64,000 nt of DNA from Beta vulgaris subsp. vulgaris (GCF_026745355.1 NC_079203.1:42021492-42085491); one strand, 5' to 3'. Shown: positions 1 to 11,465, counted from the stretch's first letter. Made by a program: numbers and translations. The notes: generated by a model not told the origin, from the sequence alone.

Positions 1-889
1 CTTTTTTTTTTTTTTCAGATTTCCAAACTTCCGCACATAAACATCATAGGACTTTCTTCACTGTGGCACTGTGTGTGGCATTGTGCCACTGAACAGTCTA
101 TTCCCTTTCCAATATAATAATCTTCGAATATACTGGAATTCAAAATGATGACCTCCAAAACTTTGATAATAATTATTTTTCTCATCTGTGAATTTAACTC
201 TAAGATTTATCTAACACAAGTGTCTCACTCTCCTTTTCTTCTTCTTTTCCTTTTCTTTTTTTTTTTTTTAGAAAAGAGAGCCAGATCATACAATATTACT
301 AGAGTCAATCAATAAGAGATCAAAGGCGAAATAAGTTAATTCGAACCTCATTATTTTTTTCTAGATACATCTCATGGCACTGTGCCCTGCACAGTGTGAA
401 ACAGTACTTTCATTCTTTCATGCATTAGTATTTCTTCCACCTTTTTCATGTTCTCCCATAACTAATGCGTCTTCTTCTTTCACTATGTTATCAATATGTC
501 TATGCTCCATATACCATGAATCAAGATTAAAAGTACTTGTTGAACTTTGGATGAATGTGTGAAGAAAAGAAGGATAATAATAGGGAAATGAAGATAAGGT
601 GGGACATATGAAAGAAAAAAATAATGAGGCACAAATGTCAAACTCATAAATAGAAAATCAGAATATTGGGCTAAAGATCAAGCTTGCTATAGGAGAAAGA
701 ATTTGCATTTCATAGCTAAAATATTCGACAACTTAGGATCATATAGCTCATAAGTTCGACAACTTAGGATCATGACATTAGGACAACATCAGTAGACCAT
801 TACGAGTCCTTTTTATATCAAGTTGACCTTTACTCACTCAGATTAAAAAAAAACACACATCAACACTCTAATTAACATATTTAAAGGAG
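1..889. other. Intergenic AT-rich DNA, no gene recognised
   Basis: Poly-T and poly-pyrimidine runs, and two short stretches near 61-100 and 374-405 rich in the word GGCACTGTG, part of which is self-complementary. The only open frame (374-562, 62 codons) has no recognisable protein character. Nothing further can be supported. Confidence 0.5.
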
Positions 890-1599
890 GACAACAGGCA
901 TAATACTCAACAAATTTCCAGAAATTAATCCCAAAGCCACAAGTTATCTTGTAAATCATTCATGCATGAAATTCAACATAACTACCTTGATCACACAATT
1001 GGGGTATGCTTACAAATTATTTTTTCAAGCCACTTACCAACATCACATTCTCTATGGAGTGTGTTAGGGATTTGCCGATGTTTCAAATACCAATTATTTA
1101 TCCCTTTTTGTTATCGCCAAAAGTAACACACCCTTCATGGTAGGCTACTAGTGAGAGGAATTGAGATTTATCACTAGTCATATGTCTTGAGCAGCCGTTG
1201 TCAAGATACCATAGGCTGCTTCCTCTCACGTTTGCCTGCAAAAAGATCACCTGTTAGTTTTAGGAACTCAGATTTGCTTGGGTCCTGTTTCTTACGTTGA
1301 GCATCTAGTATATCTTTCCTAACCCATATTTGAGTAACATGTTTAACATTCTTTGCAATCCGTTTTGTCTTAATGTTACAATCATCAATTAAGTGACCAT
1401 TATTTCCACAAAAATTGCAAATTAAATATTCAGGTAGATCCACATATTTTCTTTTTCGAAAATCTCTTTCGAAGGTTCTACCACTGTGCCGTACATTGTG
1501 TTGCTGACCCGTATATCCTAAACCAGTTTTGTTCACATTGTTTATGGTGCTAGTTAAGTGATTTAGAGCATCTAGTCCATTAGTCCACTTTTCATGCAC
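890..1599 (-). pseudogene. Ty1/copia gag-protease remnant
   Basis: The minus-strand frame 1599-1201 (132 codons) holds a CCHC zinc knuckle, CNFCGNNGHLIDDC, typical of copia gag. A one-base frameshift near 1200 leads into the protease region: WYLDNGCSRHMTSDKSQF followed by VTFGDNKKG, the copia protease signature in which the usual D-S-G reads D-N-G. Beyond it are at least two stop codons inside a recognisable continuation (IENVMLVSGLK, then SIPQLCDQGS), ending near 890. No LTR, integrase or reverse transcriptase adjoins it. It is a small dead fragment of a different copia lineage from the elements at 11.5 and 47.4 kb. Identification is firm; the exact ends are approximate. Confidence 0.85.
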
Positions 1600-2315
1600 C
1601 TTTCGAGCAATAGATTGTTCACATTGTTTGTGGTGCTACTTAAGCCTAGTTGTGATTCTAAAAAATTACAGATTTAAGAAAATCCAATAGCTACGCCTTC
1701 GAAATTGAGCATACTTCCAATAGGTGTTAGATGTTTGTTCATGTAACGCTACTCTCTTTTGTACTCTTGATATAATGTTGTTCCTATTCCTATCACATGG
1801 CATATGCTTTGAAGTTGATTTTGGTGACTTGGTGATCAATTAAGTTACGGATCCTAATGGTAAGTCTAGTAGTTTTCTTCTCATTTAAACTGATTAGCAG
1901 ACAGAAAGAAATGCTCTTGAATTGTTTGTTATTTACAGGGCAAATGTTCTACAAGGGAGTTTATCACCTATTTTATTAGCATAATCTTCATGCTGTAGCG
2001 TGTATGTATCTTAGTATGTAATGAGTATGTATTGCAATGGACAACATAATCTTCATTCGGTGTCATATGGAGTTTACTACCTATTTTATCTATAATGTCA
2101 TTGACATATATAAATACTATTCAATTTTGTGTATAAGAAACCATGGAAAAACAAGTTTAATCATTAGAAATAAAACAGAGCTAGTACAAACTCTTAACTC
2201 ATGTTTGTTTATGAAAATACAAGAGAGGAGAGCAAAGAAACAAAGTCAAACATATTGACTCAAATTTCAGATCCCATCATTTTGAAGGTGGGGAAGGCGT
2301 TCACGTCATGTACAG
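1600..2315. other. Intergenic, 3' flank of the P450 gene
   Basis: No coding signal recognised. The first 60 bases repeat words of the adjoining copia remnant (a second near-copy of TTGTTCACATTGTTT...GTGCTA), so the remnant may reach about 1650. The 3' end of the P450 transcript should lie here, but no clear polyadenylation signal was assigned. Confidence 0.4.
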
Positions 2316-2937
2316 TCATATTTTGGTAAGTAATTTGGTGATAGCGTGACGAGGTGCAACCCTTGCTTGAAGTGGAACAATCTTGTGCATGAAAAGGTCA
2401 GGCACTTTGTTCATATCCACGAGTTGATCATCGATCCTCTCCCAATCGAAACACTGGATTAGAGAGCCTATAGCAAGGCTAAGAACACGAATTGCCAAGC
2501 CTTCTCCAGGACATATCCTTCTTCCTGAACCAAATGGCATCATTTTGAACCCAATACGATAGCCTTCTACGCCATCAAATCTTTCTGGCCGAAAATTTTG
2601 GGGATCACCCCAAATATTAGGGTCATTTTGTATTGCCCAGATGTTGACATCAAGTGACGTGCCCTGTGGAATAAGGTACCCTCCGACGATGCAATCCTTT
2701 GAAGATTCATGAGGGAAAAGAGTTGGATTAGGTGGGTACATTCGGAGTGTTTCTTTGATGATGCATTGAACATAAGGAAGGCTCTTAAGATCGGATTCTG
2801 CAAGCAATCTATCATGTCCTACATGGTTTTCAATTTCTGTATGCGCCTTTTTTAGAACTTCTGGATGGTTAAGTAAGAGTGAGAATGCCCATTCTATTGT
2901 TGTGGGCTGACGAGTCTGATCCTCCTACTAAGAGATC
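2316..2937 (-). CDS. P450 exon 2 (haem-binding half) with frameshift
   Basis: Begins after an AG acceptor (GAACAG|GATCTC at 2938) with DLLVGGSDSSA, the second half of the I-helix. The reading frame shifts by one base near 2899-2906 and is then open to the stop at 2316. It contains the K-helix KETLR, a PERF-type RPERFD, the cysteine loop FGSGRRICPGEG and a C-terminal tail without extension. Length is 622 bases, one more than a multiple of three, which equals the extra base. Confidence 0.85.
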
Positions 2938-5900
2938 CTGTTCACCATTTGTAGTGACATTCAACACATAATCAGTAAAAAATGTTCTAATAGTAGCTTC
3001 CACTCCATCTAAGGTTTTTTTTTTTGGTTATTCTTGTTTGTTTCTTCACGTATAAATACTATTAATTTCTTTCATTAGGTAATAGTAGAAGGTACTAAAA
3101 GTAATTGATATTTTGAAGATAAACATTCTAACCAATCAAACAAGAACCTCCATTCATATACAATCTTACTATTCTATATGGACCATATCAGATGAATGGG
3201 ACTTTCATGGACAAATTAAAACTTTACTGAAAGTTTTACCTAATTTGTTCCAGGATTTTTATTTCTTAATTTTCTTACATCCTGATAACTAGCTTTTCAC
3301 CTTTTTTTAAGTTGCATTTAAATCTCATTCTCCTGTTGTTTTTAGTGCATTTTAGCTTAGGTTTATTTGAATGACATGAGTAGTTTTTAAACCATTGTGT
3401 TCCTTTGATATACTTTTGCTCTCAGTTTGATTTTCAAGTCTTTGTGGCCGGTTTTACTAAGGAAGTCCAAGATGCATCGTAGAAAGTTTAGATAGTGCTT
3501 TACGGAGGCGAGATGACAAGTTTGAGCTCTTTGGAATAAAAAACAATGATGACCTTTGAAGAATTGTCTTTTTGCTGGACCACTTGTGATTTCGCTTGCT
3601 GAGCGATGAGTTTTGGGACCAAGCACATCCTTGCTCACCCGCGCAACAATGTAGAAAAAAGGAACCAAGGGTTATGCTCTCCGCACGACCGAGCGAAATT
3701 CGCTCACCCGTGCATGACCTTGCACGACGTGCAGAAAGCTGTTTTCGAGGTCATTTTTCCCGAAGATACTTTATTTCATTTTTTTTAGTTTATTAAAGTA
3801 TGATATGGTTTCCTAAACACATTTTAGGCCGTTTTTATTATTCTAGAATATAACTATAGAGTGGAGACTTCTTAGAGATCTTTTGAAGAGAATTACACCA
3901 TTGAAATTCTAGATCTTAATTAGATTTTGTCTACTTTGGATCATCTTCATTCTAGTAAAAGGCTAAGTTTCTCTACTTTTCTCTCTCTATTATTATCATA
4001 TCTAATTGTTATTATTAATTGCTTTGTTATTTCAATTTTTGTGTGAGTAATCTTATAATCTAGGGTTAAGTTGAATCCTTGATATGATTGATGCATAAAT
4101 CTTCCGTAAACCCCAATTTAAATGATTAAATGTTCTTGCTTTACCGAATTTGTGCTTATTATCTATAACATGTTAGCAATATATGCTATTTTAATTTAAT
4201 TGATATCTTATGTCTTGAGTTGGATGAAATTGTATCTAAATAGATTTGTTGATTCAATCAAGAGCATGGTTATCTCTATGGGAATAAGTAGGTAGGATTG
4301 CTATGAATTTAATATATTGCTGATATTATGCTTAAAGTCACTTTCTTGCATGATTTCATGGGAATAGGTAAGATTGCTTGTTTAGAGTAGCTATTGGGAC
4401 TCGGGAGAATTCTATGGTATTTTAAGGTCACATTATTCCTTTTGGACTATTGATTCATGGGAAGGGAATAATTCATGTGTTACTTATGCTAGTGGGGATG
4501 CTTAATTCTAAGTGCTTTTAAATTTATTACTTCTATTTGTTATTATTAATTAATTACAATAGTTTAGTGTTAGTTTAATGTCCTATTGATAATCATTTGA
4601 TTGTCACTTATTTAGTTAAATTGAGTCAAGGCTATCTAGTTCTTGGTATCGTCTGTCTTTGTAGAATCGACGACCTTGACTTATCTTGCTATATGATTTG
4701 GAGTTTAGTTAGGAATTATTTTGTTAGATATGCTACACTTCTATCACCTTCCACTATATGTGCAACTCCGCATTCTCTGGTAATATTCCATACTAATGTA
4801 ATTATATAACCTAATAATAATGGTCACCAAGGTCATAAAATTAAAGTATCATTATAAAAAATTTCTAATGGACTGAAAATAAGGTGAAAAAAAATAGACA
4901 CATATTGTTCTATTATAAATCTAATTAGAAAAGAACTATGATTAATGATACGAATGTTTCACCAGGTATCTTTGAGGTTTTATGAAATTCGTGAGGTATG
5001 TATGCGGTTTCAAAAATTTATCAGTTATTCCCTCCGGTCTTTATTAGTTTACCCCTTTATTTTGCACAGAGTTTTAGGATAATAATAATGTTATGGGTCA
5101 TAGAAAGAAAGAGAAATTATTATTTTATATTAAAGTTGAATGTATATGTGACGAAAAGTTAGTGGTCCCATTCCAAAAATAGAAACAAAAAAAAAGGGTA
5201 AATTAAACTAATAAGGGACATCCCAAAAAGGAATATGGGTAAACTAATAAAGACCGAAGGAAGTATCTCTTAAGTTTTCATATAATATACCAGACACCCT
5301 CAGCAACTTATTGGTGTTGACTCTGGTAACTTAAATGACCAAAAATCACTTAAACGTTACCCCAACCTGATTCGCATGTTAACCTACACTATGCCAAAAA
5401 TGTCATTTCATAGTGATATAAAGTTACCTTTAATCCGCGGTCAAAATAGTTTTAATAGTGGCCTAACTACGTCTTAGGCAATTTTGTCTGCTTTTAGAAG
5501 ACTTTGTTGGGTATAATGTGAAATATTAGGGGAATTGGATAGGTCAACTGATTTTGGATCATTTAATTTAAGAAAATCAACACCCATAAGTTATTAAGGG
5601 TATATGGTACATTATATTCAAACCTGAGGGGTGCCTAAATGAATTATTAAAACTTAAGGGATAACTCATGCATTTTGTAAAACCACATAAGTACCTAATG
5701 AAAAATATGATATTCTATAAATTACTAGACATAAACACAATGAGTATCAATATAAAAATCATACTCATCATTTACATTTTTATCTTACAAGATAAATTAA
5801 TGGGAAAAACTAGGTTAGGATAAGAAAGCTTAGAAAATATAATAGATATTTATAATACATGGATAACGCTGAAAAAAAGCCATTCAAAACTGGTATGAAT

Positions 5901-7868
5901 ATATAATACAACTCAGGCCCTATATTTTTTTAGCTTAATTACATCACATTTAAGTTTAATTCAACAAAATTAATTTAGCTATAGAAAATTCATTTTATTT
6001 TACTTTAGTTTAGCAGAATTGATTTTCTTTTAATAAGATAAGTTGAAATTCCTTAGCTTGCAAGTAGGGGGGAGGGGGATTTGGAGATCCATCTGGTAAT
6101 GGGTGAGACTGGATCCGAATACCCATGAAATCAAAGGTGATGCCAACACTACTAGCCTATCTCCTGCAAACTGAATTAATTTTGTTAAACTAAACTGAAA
6201 CCTGGTCCTATATAGACGTATTATTGATACCGAATCTTTTGAAAGTTGTTAGCTAATTTTTGTTTTAATAAAAAAATTCAACGTATACAGTTTGAAGTTT
6301 ATAATTTGTAAACACTGAACTGTGATAGTCTATTTTTTTTTCCTATGTATAAATCACCAATGCTAGTACGTAAGTATATACAAATCTTTTTCTACATATA
6401 CTTCTCCGGTTTCTTTTTATATGACTTGCAACAATTTGACTTTCACGCTTACCAATGCATAATTTCAACCATTAATAAGTTTAATTATCGATAATTAAAA
6501 ATTATAAAAAGTATATATACGGAAAATATACATTCAGACGAATCTAACAAGATCCCACATGAATATGTTTTTCCTTAACTATAAATCACCAAATATAAAC
6601 TAAGTAGAGTTGGTGAATAGTGAAAAAGTCAAACCGTTGCAAGTAAAAAGAAACGGAGGAAGTATATATTATTGAAACGGAAACTTGCATAGGTTTATCC
6701 GGTCTAGCTATACAAACAAGACCTTTGGGAGTGGGGGATGGTAAGGGAATCCCATCTCTAAAGTGCCTCTAGTGAGGTTTGATCCCACAATCTCAAAATT
6801 GTAAAATACAAATCTTACTACTAGACCAAGTACTACTTAATATAAATCACCAATATGATATATAGATAGTAAGTGTAGATGCGAATATTCGGTGCCAAGA
6901 ATTATTGAGTGCATAAATTCAAAGAAAACGAAGGGTGTAAAGTAACGTACCAACAAGATGCTGAAGATGATCTCATCCTTGTAATACTCCGGCTGGGATT
7001 TTTGCAGCTCCAACAGCACTTGAAGCATGGGCTTGACTTTTACCGTTGAGTCATCATTGTTTTCACCATGGCAGTCTTTTACCTTCATTGCCCTTATGTA
7101 CTCTTCAATCAAATCTCTCATAAGTGCGTCTCTATCTTGTTTGAACTTTTGTAACCTCCTCTCTTTCCCCCAGTCTAACCACCTGAGATACGGGATAAAA
7201 TCTCCAAAATGAACCACGTTAGCAAACCCAAAAAAGGTTTCGACCATCTTCTCTAGCTTCTTAGCTTGCAACCCTTGGTACCTCTTCCCAAATATCAATC
7301 TAGTCATCACGCTCATGGCCATGTCAAATAACTCAGGCCTCATGTCAACTACCTTTGATTTTGATTCTGTATCTGACCCTGCGATGACTTTTACTGTATG
7401 ATCGTGCACAAGCAAACGGACTTCATCGGCCCGTATATGGATGCCGGAAAGAGACTGAAGGCGGTGAGATGAGAGAAGCTCAACCGCGGCGATCCTGCGT
7501 AAGTTCCGCCAGTGGGGGCCGTAAGGTGCAAAATTGATACTAGTAAAGTTGTTGCCTGCGTACTTACCGATTAGAATGCGGTGTGGGCGGTTGCAAAAGG
7601 CAACGTCATTTTTACTGAGGCATTCCTCTACAGCGGAGGCGGAGCAGACAGCCAGACTGCGCGTCCACCCGAACTCTAGATAAACAATAGGGCCGTATCG
7701 TTCTGCTAGCTTGGCTAAGCACTCGGCTAATGGGAATGTTACCAGCCAAAAATGGCCAATCACTGGTAAACACAAAAAGGGTGTAGGAGGCCTTTTTTGC
7801 AATTTTCGCCAAAAGTGGAATGTCACCATGTACAATACCACCGCGATGGGGAGATAGTACAAGTGCAT
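2316..7868 (-). CDS. Cytochrome P450, CYP81-like, two exons, frameshifted
   Basis: Predicted microsomal haem-thiolate mono-oxygenase of plant A-type clan 71, closest in motif style to CYP81, a family active on specialised metabolites such as flavonoids, lignans and glucosinolates; the substrate cannot be inferred. The gene is exon 1 (7868-6951) plus exon 2 (2937-2316), joined at the single phase-0 intron typical of A-type P450s, for about 513 codons, a normal length. Landmarks in order: N-terminal membrane anchor, proline hinge (RPPTPF), WRNLR in helix C, I-helix GGSDSS, ExxR as ETLR, RPERF, and haem loop FGSGRRICPGEG. A one-base insertion near 2899-2906, just after the I-helix, breaks the frame. 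Either the gene is a recent pseudogene or the base is a sequence error; all catalytic motifs are otherwise present. No other host gene is evident nearby. Confidence 0.85.
3336..4800 (+). repeat. Probable LTR or gypsy leader fragment inside the intron
   Basis: A stretch starting TGTTGTTTTTAGTGCATTTTAG contains a GC-richer block (3596-3750) with repeated words such as GCTCACCCG and GTGCA/TGCAC, then long AT-rich sequence and, at about 4625-4690, a segment reading TTCTTGGTATCGTC...GTAGAATCGACGACCTTGACTTATC, which resembles the conserved end of LTRs of large plant Ty3/gypsy elements. No gag or pol is attached and no TSD was found, so it may be a solo or truncated LTR. Ends are approximate. Confidence 0.4.
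5028..5263. mobile_element. Stowaway-like MITE
   Basis: 236 bp with terminal inverted repeats TTCCCTCCGGTCTTTATTAG (left) and the complement of CTAATAAAGACCGAAGGAAG (right), flanked by TA on both sides (5026-5027 and 5264-5265). TA duplication and CTCCCTCCG-type ends are the Stowaway (Tc1/mariner) hallmark. It has no coding capacity and sits in the P450 intron. Confidence 0.85.
6700..6840 (-). mobile_element. Possible tRNA-derived SINE remnant
   Basis: On the minus strand a TGGTCTAGTAGTAAGATT segment resembles a pol III A box and GTGGGATCAAACCTC, about 40 bases later, resembles a B box. Spacing is right for a tRNA-like head, but no clear tail or target duplication was found. Confidence 0.35.
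6951..7868 (-). CDS. P450 exon 1 (N-terminal 306 codons)
   Basis: Starts at a true ATG (7868-7866) followed by a hydrophobic anchor (residues about 3-19), a basic stretch (RKLQKR) and the proline hinge. It is open throughout. It ends ...YYKDEIIFSILL and meets a GT donor (TTG|GTACGT) at 6950; the open frame runs 37 codons into the intron before stopping at 6837. The residues before the donor align with the first half of the CYP81 I-helix, and exon 2 supplies the rest, which fixes the splice site. Confidence 0.88.
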
Positions 7869-8025
7869 CTTTCCAAAATTTTTTTGTTGGAGTTGGGGGA
7901 GGAGTAATTAATGTTCTCCTAAATAATCCTATGAAAGTGCTAACAATTGGGATGAATGGTGAGTTATTCTAGGAGGAAATAAAAACTGAAATCTTGGAAC
8001 TCTTAAAATATATGATAGAATAAGA
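7869..8025 (-). promoter_or_regulatory. Upstream region of the P450 gene
   Basis: 157 bp between the P450 start codon and a MITE-like element at 8026. The proximal promoter or 5' UTR must lie here, but no convincing TATA box could be assigned. The MITE therefore sits within the likely promoter region. Confidence 0.35.
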
Positions 8026-8720
8026 ATTATTTAATCGAAATAATACACTTTGGTTGATTCTTCCAAAATAATACAAATTTTAGGTTCTTTTTAAATAATA
8101 CAAAAACTTTATACCTACGTTTCGTAAAGTTGGATGTAACTTAATAAATAGATAAAATGGGAATACGTGTCACTATTTCATTAGTTGTTTTTCTCTTTTC
8201 CTCCTTCCCCTCCAAACCTTATTATTATTTTTTTATCTTTCACCCTTTTTTCTTACCCCTGCCCACCAAAAAACCACTCCTTCCCCACCCCTGCCCACTA
8301 GCACTCTAGCAAAGCTATGATTCTGTTGTTTTATTCCTCAATCGAGAATTCTAATGATTGTGGGGGCTGTTTCAGAGTCTAGGAAAAGGGATGGGGTGGC
8401 TTCATGGGTAGGAGAGGGGTTGGGGGTGGTTTTGGGGTGGGGGAGGGGCTGAGGTGGTTTCGGGGTAGGGACGGAAGGGGTTGCGGTGGTGGTTTCATGG
8501 TGGAGGAGGGGGTGAGGTCGGTTTTGTGGGTGGTGGAGAAGAGAGAAAGAAATTTTAGTTTTAAAAAACTTTCTAAATCTTTTTGCCTGTTTTAAAGTTT
8601 TAAGTGAGATTGACATACTGTAGGAAAAATTAATATAAAATTTGTATTATTAAAAAATAATCTAAATGTCGTATTATTTTGGAAGAACGGCTAAAGTTTG
8701 TATTATTCTAGTTAAATAAT
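8026..8720. mobile_element. MITE-like element with long imperfect TIRs
   Basis: About 80 bases at the left (8026-8110) and right (8635-8720) ends are imperfect inverted repeats of each other; both contain ATTATTTAA, AATAATAC, CTTCCAAAATAATAC and ACAAATTTTA-type words in the same order when one end is complemented. The inside has a G-rich plus strand (8390-8530, runs of GGGG and GGTGG). No clean target duplication was seen, so the superfamily is open; a Mutator-like non-autonomous element is possible. Confidence 0.65.
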
Positions 8721-9680
8721 CTATAGAAAAATACCCTTATATTATTTTTACAAGTTATGGAAAAAAAAATATAGAATTAAAGTGGAATATAAATCTTATA
8801 TCCCATAATTGTTGTACCACAACTGGTTTGCCACTTCTTCTTATCGATCTATATGTATTATTGAAATGTGCAGGCAACCATTGTACGTCGAAATGTGGCA
8901 CCTCACATTAAACGATGATATGTGCAGGCAAGCATTCATACGCTAACATTACATCCCCTTAGAAAATGATTAAAAAAAGTTTAAGAAGTCCTGAACCCGT
9001 TACCTTTTACTTTGTAGTTGGTAATGTCATTATTTCACAACTAAAGTATGACTTGTGTTTGTGACAAAAAATTAACCATAAACTTTTCATCTTTTATTTT
9101 ATTAAATTACTCGGGGAATCGCCCAAACCTAAACACTATTAGTTGATTATAGCATGTTTTGATTATTAATTATCGAATGGTATGTTAGATTGTTTTGATG
9201 ATTAATAATTATAACTGATAAAAAAGAATAGCACACAAGTGGTACATGAGTTATAGGACATATACTTTTTTTTGGTGTAATAAGCGACTAAGCCCAAGAT
9301 ATAGACGAAATTCAATCCCAAGTCTTGGGTATCAACTCTACAAGATTTCACCAAGTAAGTTAAATGACATGTTGACATCCACTATGGGACAAAGATTTGA
9401 ATCTGTGTAACGGGGGGGTTTTACTTCTATTCATGGCATATTTAATCTACTACATACACATTTCTCTCTTACATTATTGTTTATGCAAAAATCAAATTCT
9501 AATAACTTAATAACCCTGACCAACCAACAAACCATATGCAAGGAATCTACCTCTTTTCTCTTCCTTCCTCAATTTGCATACAAGCTACCAAGTGAGCAAG
9601 ATAAAAAAATGCATAGGGAGTATGCCATACTAACTGTTTATGCTAAAATTTATCGCTTATGACGAAATTAAAGTTTGGGA
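8721..9680. other. AT-rich intergenic DNA
   Basis: No gene, repeat family or terminal structure recognised. A short duplication, TGTGCAGGCAA, occurs at 8868 and 8922. The open frame at 9477-9662 lacks protein-like features. Confidence 0.4.
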
Positions 9681-10765
9681 CGATTTAACCACATTATGTT
9701 TAAGACAATGCAATGAACGAATGCAATAGGGATCAAAGGGGATGAACACACAAAAATGGTGACGCGAAAAACCCCAATGAAGATGGGTAAAAACCGCAGG
9801 TGGATGGAGATCCACCAATCTACTATGGTTCACTGTCTCTCTTAGTGAGCGGCAATCATTACAAAAGTACTTTTCTCTTTAGTTTGCTTACAACAATATT
9901 ACATGATCCTTTACTAATGATCCTCCTCACTCTTTTGTATGCCTCTTTTTCCTCCTGTCTTTTTCTCAACGAATACATAATAAATTCCCTAATTATTACA
10001 TTAACTTTGGTCCTTCAATCATGGGAGATCTTTCTCATTTATGCTCCAACGTCACAATCCACGCTCCTCAACGGCTGATTTTATGCCTCATTATGCTCCT
10101 TCCTTATTTAGCAAAACCGTTACTGCTTAATGCTTAGTTCCAACCTTGCGTTCTCTGCCGCGTCTTCCAGTCATAGTCACTACGTCACCATGTCAAATGG
10201 CATCATGTCATTGCGTCATTATGTCGTCGCGTCAATGTTATCCTGTGAAAAAATTTAGCCATAACAGTTTGCCCCCAATTGTTGAATCGGGGTGACACGA
10301 AATCCATGAAACAATTGTTAAAAGAAATCAATAAATCAAACGAAATTCCTTCTAAGTTACCAAGATATCAAAAATTATAATAAGAACCTCGCTTTTGTCA
10401 ATTATAGAAAATATTCTCCAAAGAAACACAAGGAAGGAAGGAAAATTCTTTTAGGCGGTTATACTAGGTAGCCCAATGGTCTCAGAGCATAAAAGGTAGT
10501 TTTCTTTTTTAAATAGCAGTTTTAATTCTAACCGTTGGCACAATGTCATGATTGCTCTTGATGACATGAATAACTTGGGCGGTTAAGGATTCTAACTTTT
10601 ACTCCAACTTCATCAAATCTTTCTCTCTCCTTAAGTAAGATAGTTTCCTTAACTTCCATTATTCTATCCGCCGGAAAATCGATCACTGATACCAGGTAAT
10701 TTCACACTTTTTGTTCGTTATTTCCTTTAATTTGTACTATTTTCCTTTCTTCTCCTACTTCTCTC
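9681..10765 (+). repeat. Probable LTR/leader of a gypsy-type element
   Basis: Lies directly upstream of the ORF at 10766. Between 10165 and 10240 there is a cluster of CGTCA words (TACGTCACC, TGCGTCATT, CGCGTCAAT), the complement of TGACG, a plant bZIP (as-1-like) core. ACAGTTTGCCCCCAATTG at 10265 and a run of pyrimidine-rich leader before the ATG fit a retroelement 5' region. No LTR pair could be found because the element is cut at 11124. Confidence 0.35.
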
Positions 10766-11137
10766 ATGGCGCCTAGCAGACGTAGCATTAGGACTTTTGT
10801 AAAAAATCAAGAAAAATCGAGAGGGAAAGAGAAGGTTGAGAAGGTTGTGGAACAGAGGAGTGAAAATGAAGACGAATTGTCTACTATAACAGAGGAGGAC
10901 ATGTTTAGGTTTTTAGATTTAGGGAATTTACCCGAAAGTACTGTCATTAGGAATGCTGAGTTTGACGAACTATCAGAGTCTTGTCCCCCAAAATGGGTGG
11001 TGCTCTACGAGTACCCTTTCAAAATAGGCCTGAGACTTCCCTTCACCCCCCTAGCAAAGGACCTGATGCAAATTTATCAGATCAACCCTGGGCAAATTAT
11101 GCCCCAAGTCTGGAGGTGTACTAAGGAAGAGGAGTAG
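10766..11137 (+). CDS. Putative gypsy-type transposon protein, truncated
   Basis: 123 codons from a true ATG. The N-terminus is basic and serine-rich (PSRRSIRTF), then a charged segment, then PKWVVLYEYPFKIGLRLPF...IYQINPGQIMPQVWR. That last part fits the plant 'putative gypsy type transposon' domain (Pfam Transposase_28 style), which starts many uncharacterised retroelement polyproteins. The final residues (KEEE-stop) come from the adjoining repeat, whose left edge at about 11124 is shared with 47072, so the original protein is truncated by that junction. Confidence is good that it is transposon-derived, moderate for the family. Confidence 0.6.
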   Translation: MAPSRRSIRTFVKNQEKSRGKEKVEKVVEQRSENEDELSTITEEDMFRFLDLGNLPESTVIRNAEFDELSESCPPKWVVLYEYPFKIGLRLPFTPLAKDLMQIYQINPGQIMPQVWRCTKEEE

Positions 11138-11465
11138 CAGTAGACCATGAAAGAGAAAGAATTACCTTTGACCTGACCACGAAAAAAAGAGGACCCGGTG
11201 GTTATGCAGTTATTGCGCGGTAGCGACGACGCCAACACCTGAATACAGTAATACGAGTTATAATTACCCCAGACTTGATTTGGTTTCTCGAATTTAAAAA
11301 AATATGAAGATTAAGATGAACTTACCTGAGAACGGTGTGACGACAACCCCAATGGTCGTGTCTCTAAACCATCTAAACCAGATAAAATAGAAGAGAAAGA
11401 TTGGGTAAAGTTAAAAAGGAAAACTTTAGGGACTATACATAAGACAATGGGTTGACGTTAGCATT
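11124..11465 (-). other. Antisense exon-intron-like module (copy A)
   Basis: On the minus strand the segment reads like part of a spliced gene: an exon ending GTTCTCAG followed by a GTAAGTT donor (about 11330), an AT-rich intron of about 90 bases ending TACTGTATTCAG, a second exon starting GTGTTGGCG (about 11240), and a further AAAG|GTAATT donor near 11165. The same arrangement is at 47072-47400. Translation did not point to a known family. It could be captured host sequence or chance; it occupies the place where the copia 5' LTR and gag start should be. Confidence 0.4.

Larger units (their letters stand above)
2938..6950 (-). other. P450 intron, 4.0 kb, transposon-enlarged
   Basis: Bounded by GT (6950) and AG (2938) on the minus strand. 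The intron at this position in A-type P450 genes is usually short; this one is enlarged by LTR-like DNA (3336-4800), a Stowaway-like MITE (5028-5263) and a tRNA-like remnant (6700-6840). The rest is AT-rich without coding signal. Confidence 0.75.

Noticed and set aside
7027..7212. ORF antisense to P450 exon 1
   Set aside because: Shadow of the real exon on the opposite strand.
8338..8616. Proline/threonine-rich ORF (92 codons) and its antisense glycine-rich ORF
   Set aside because: Low-complexity translation of the G-rich core of a MITE-like element.
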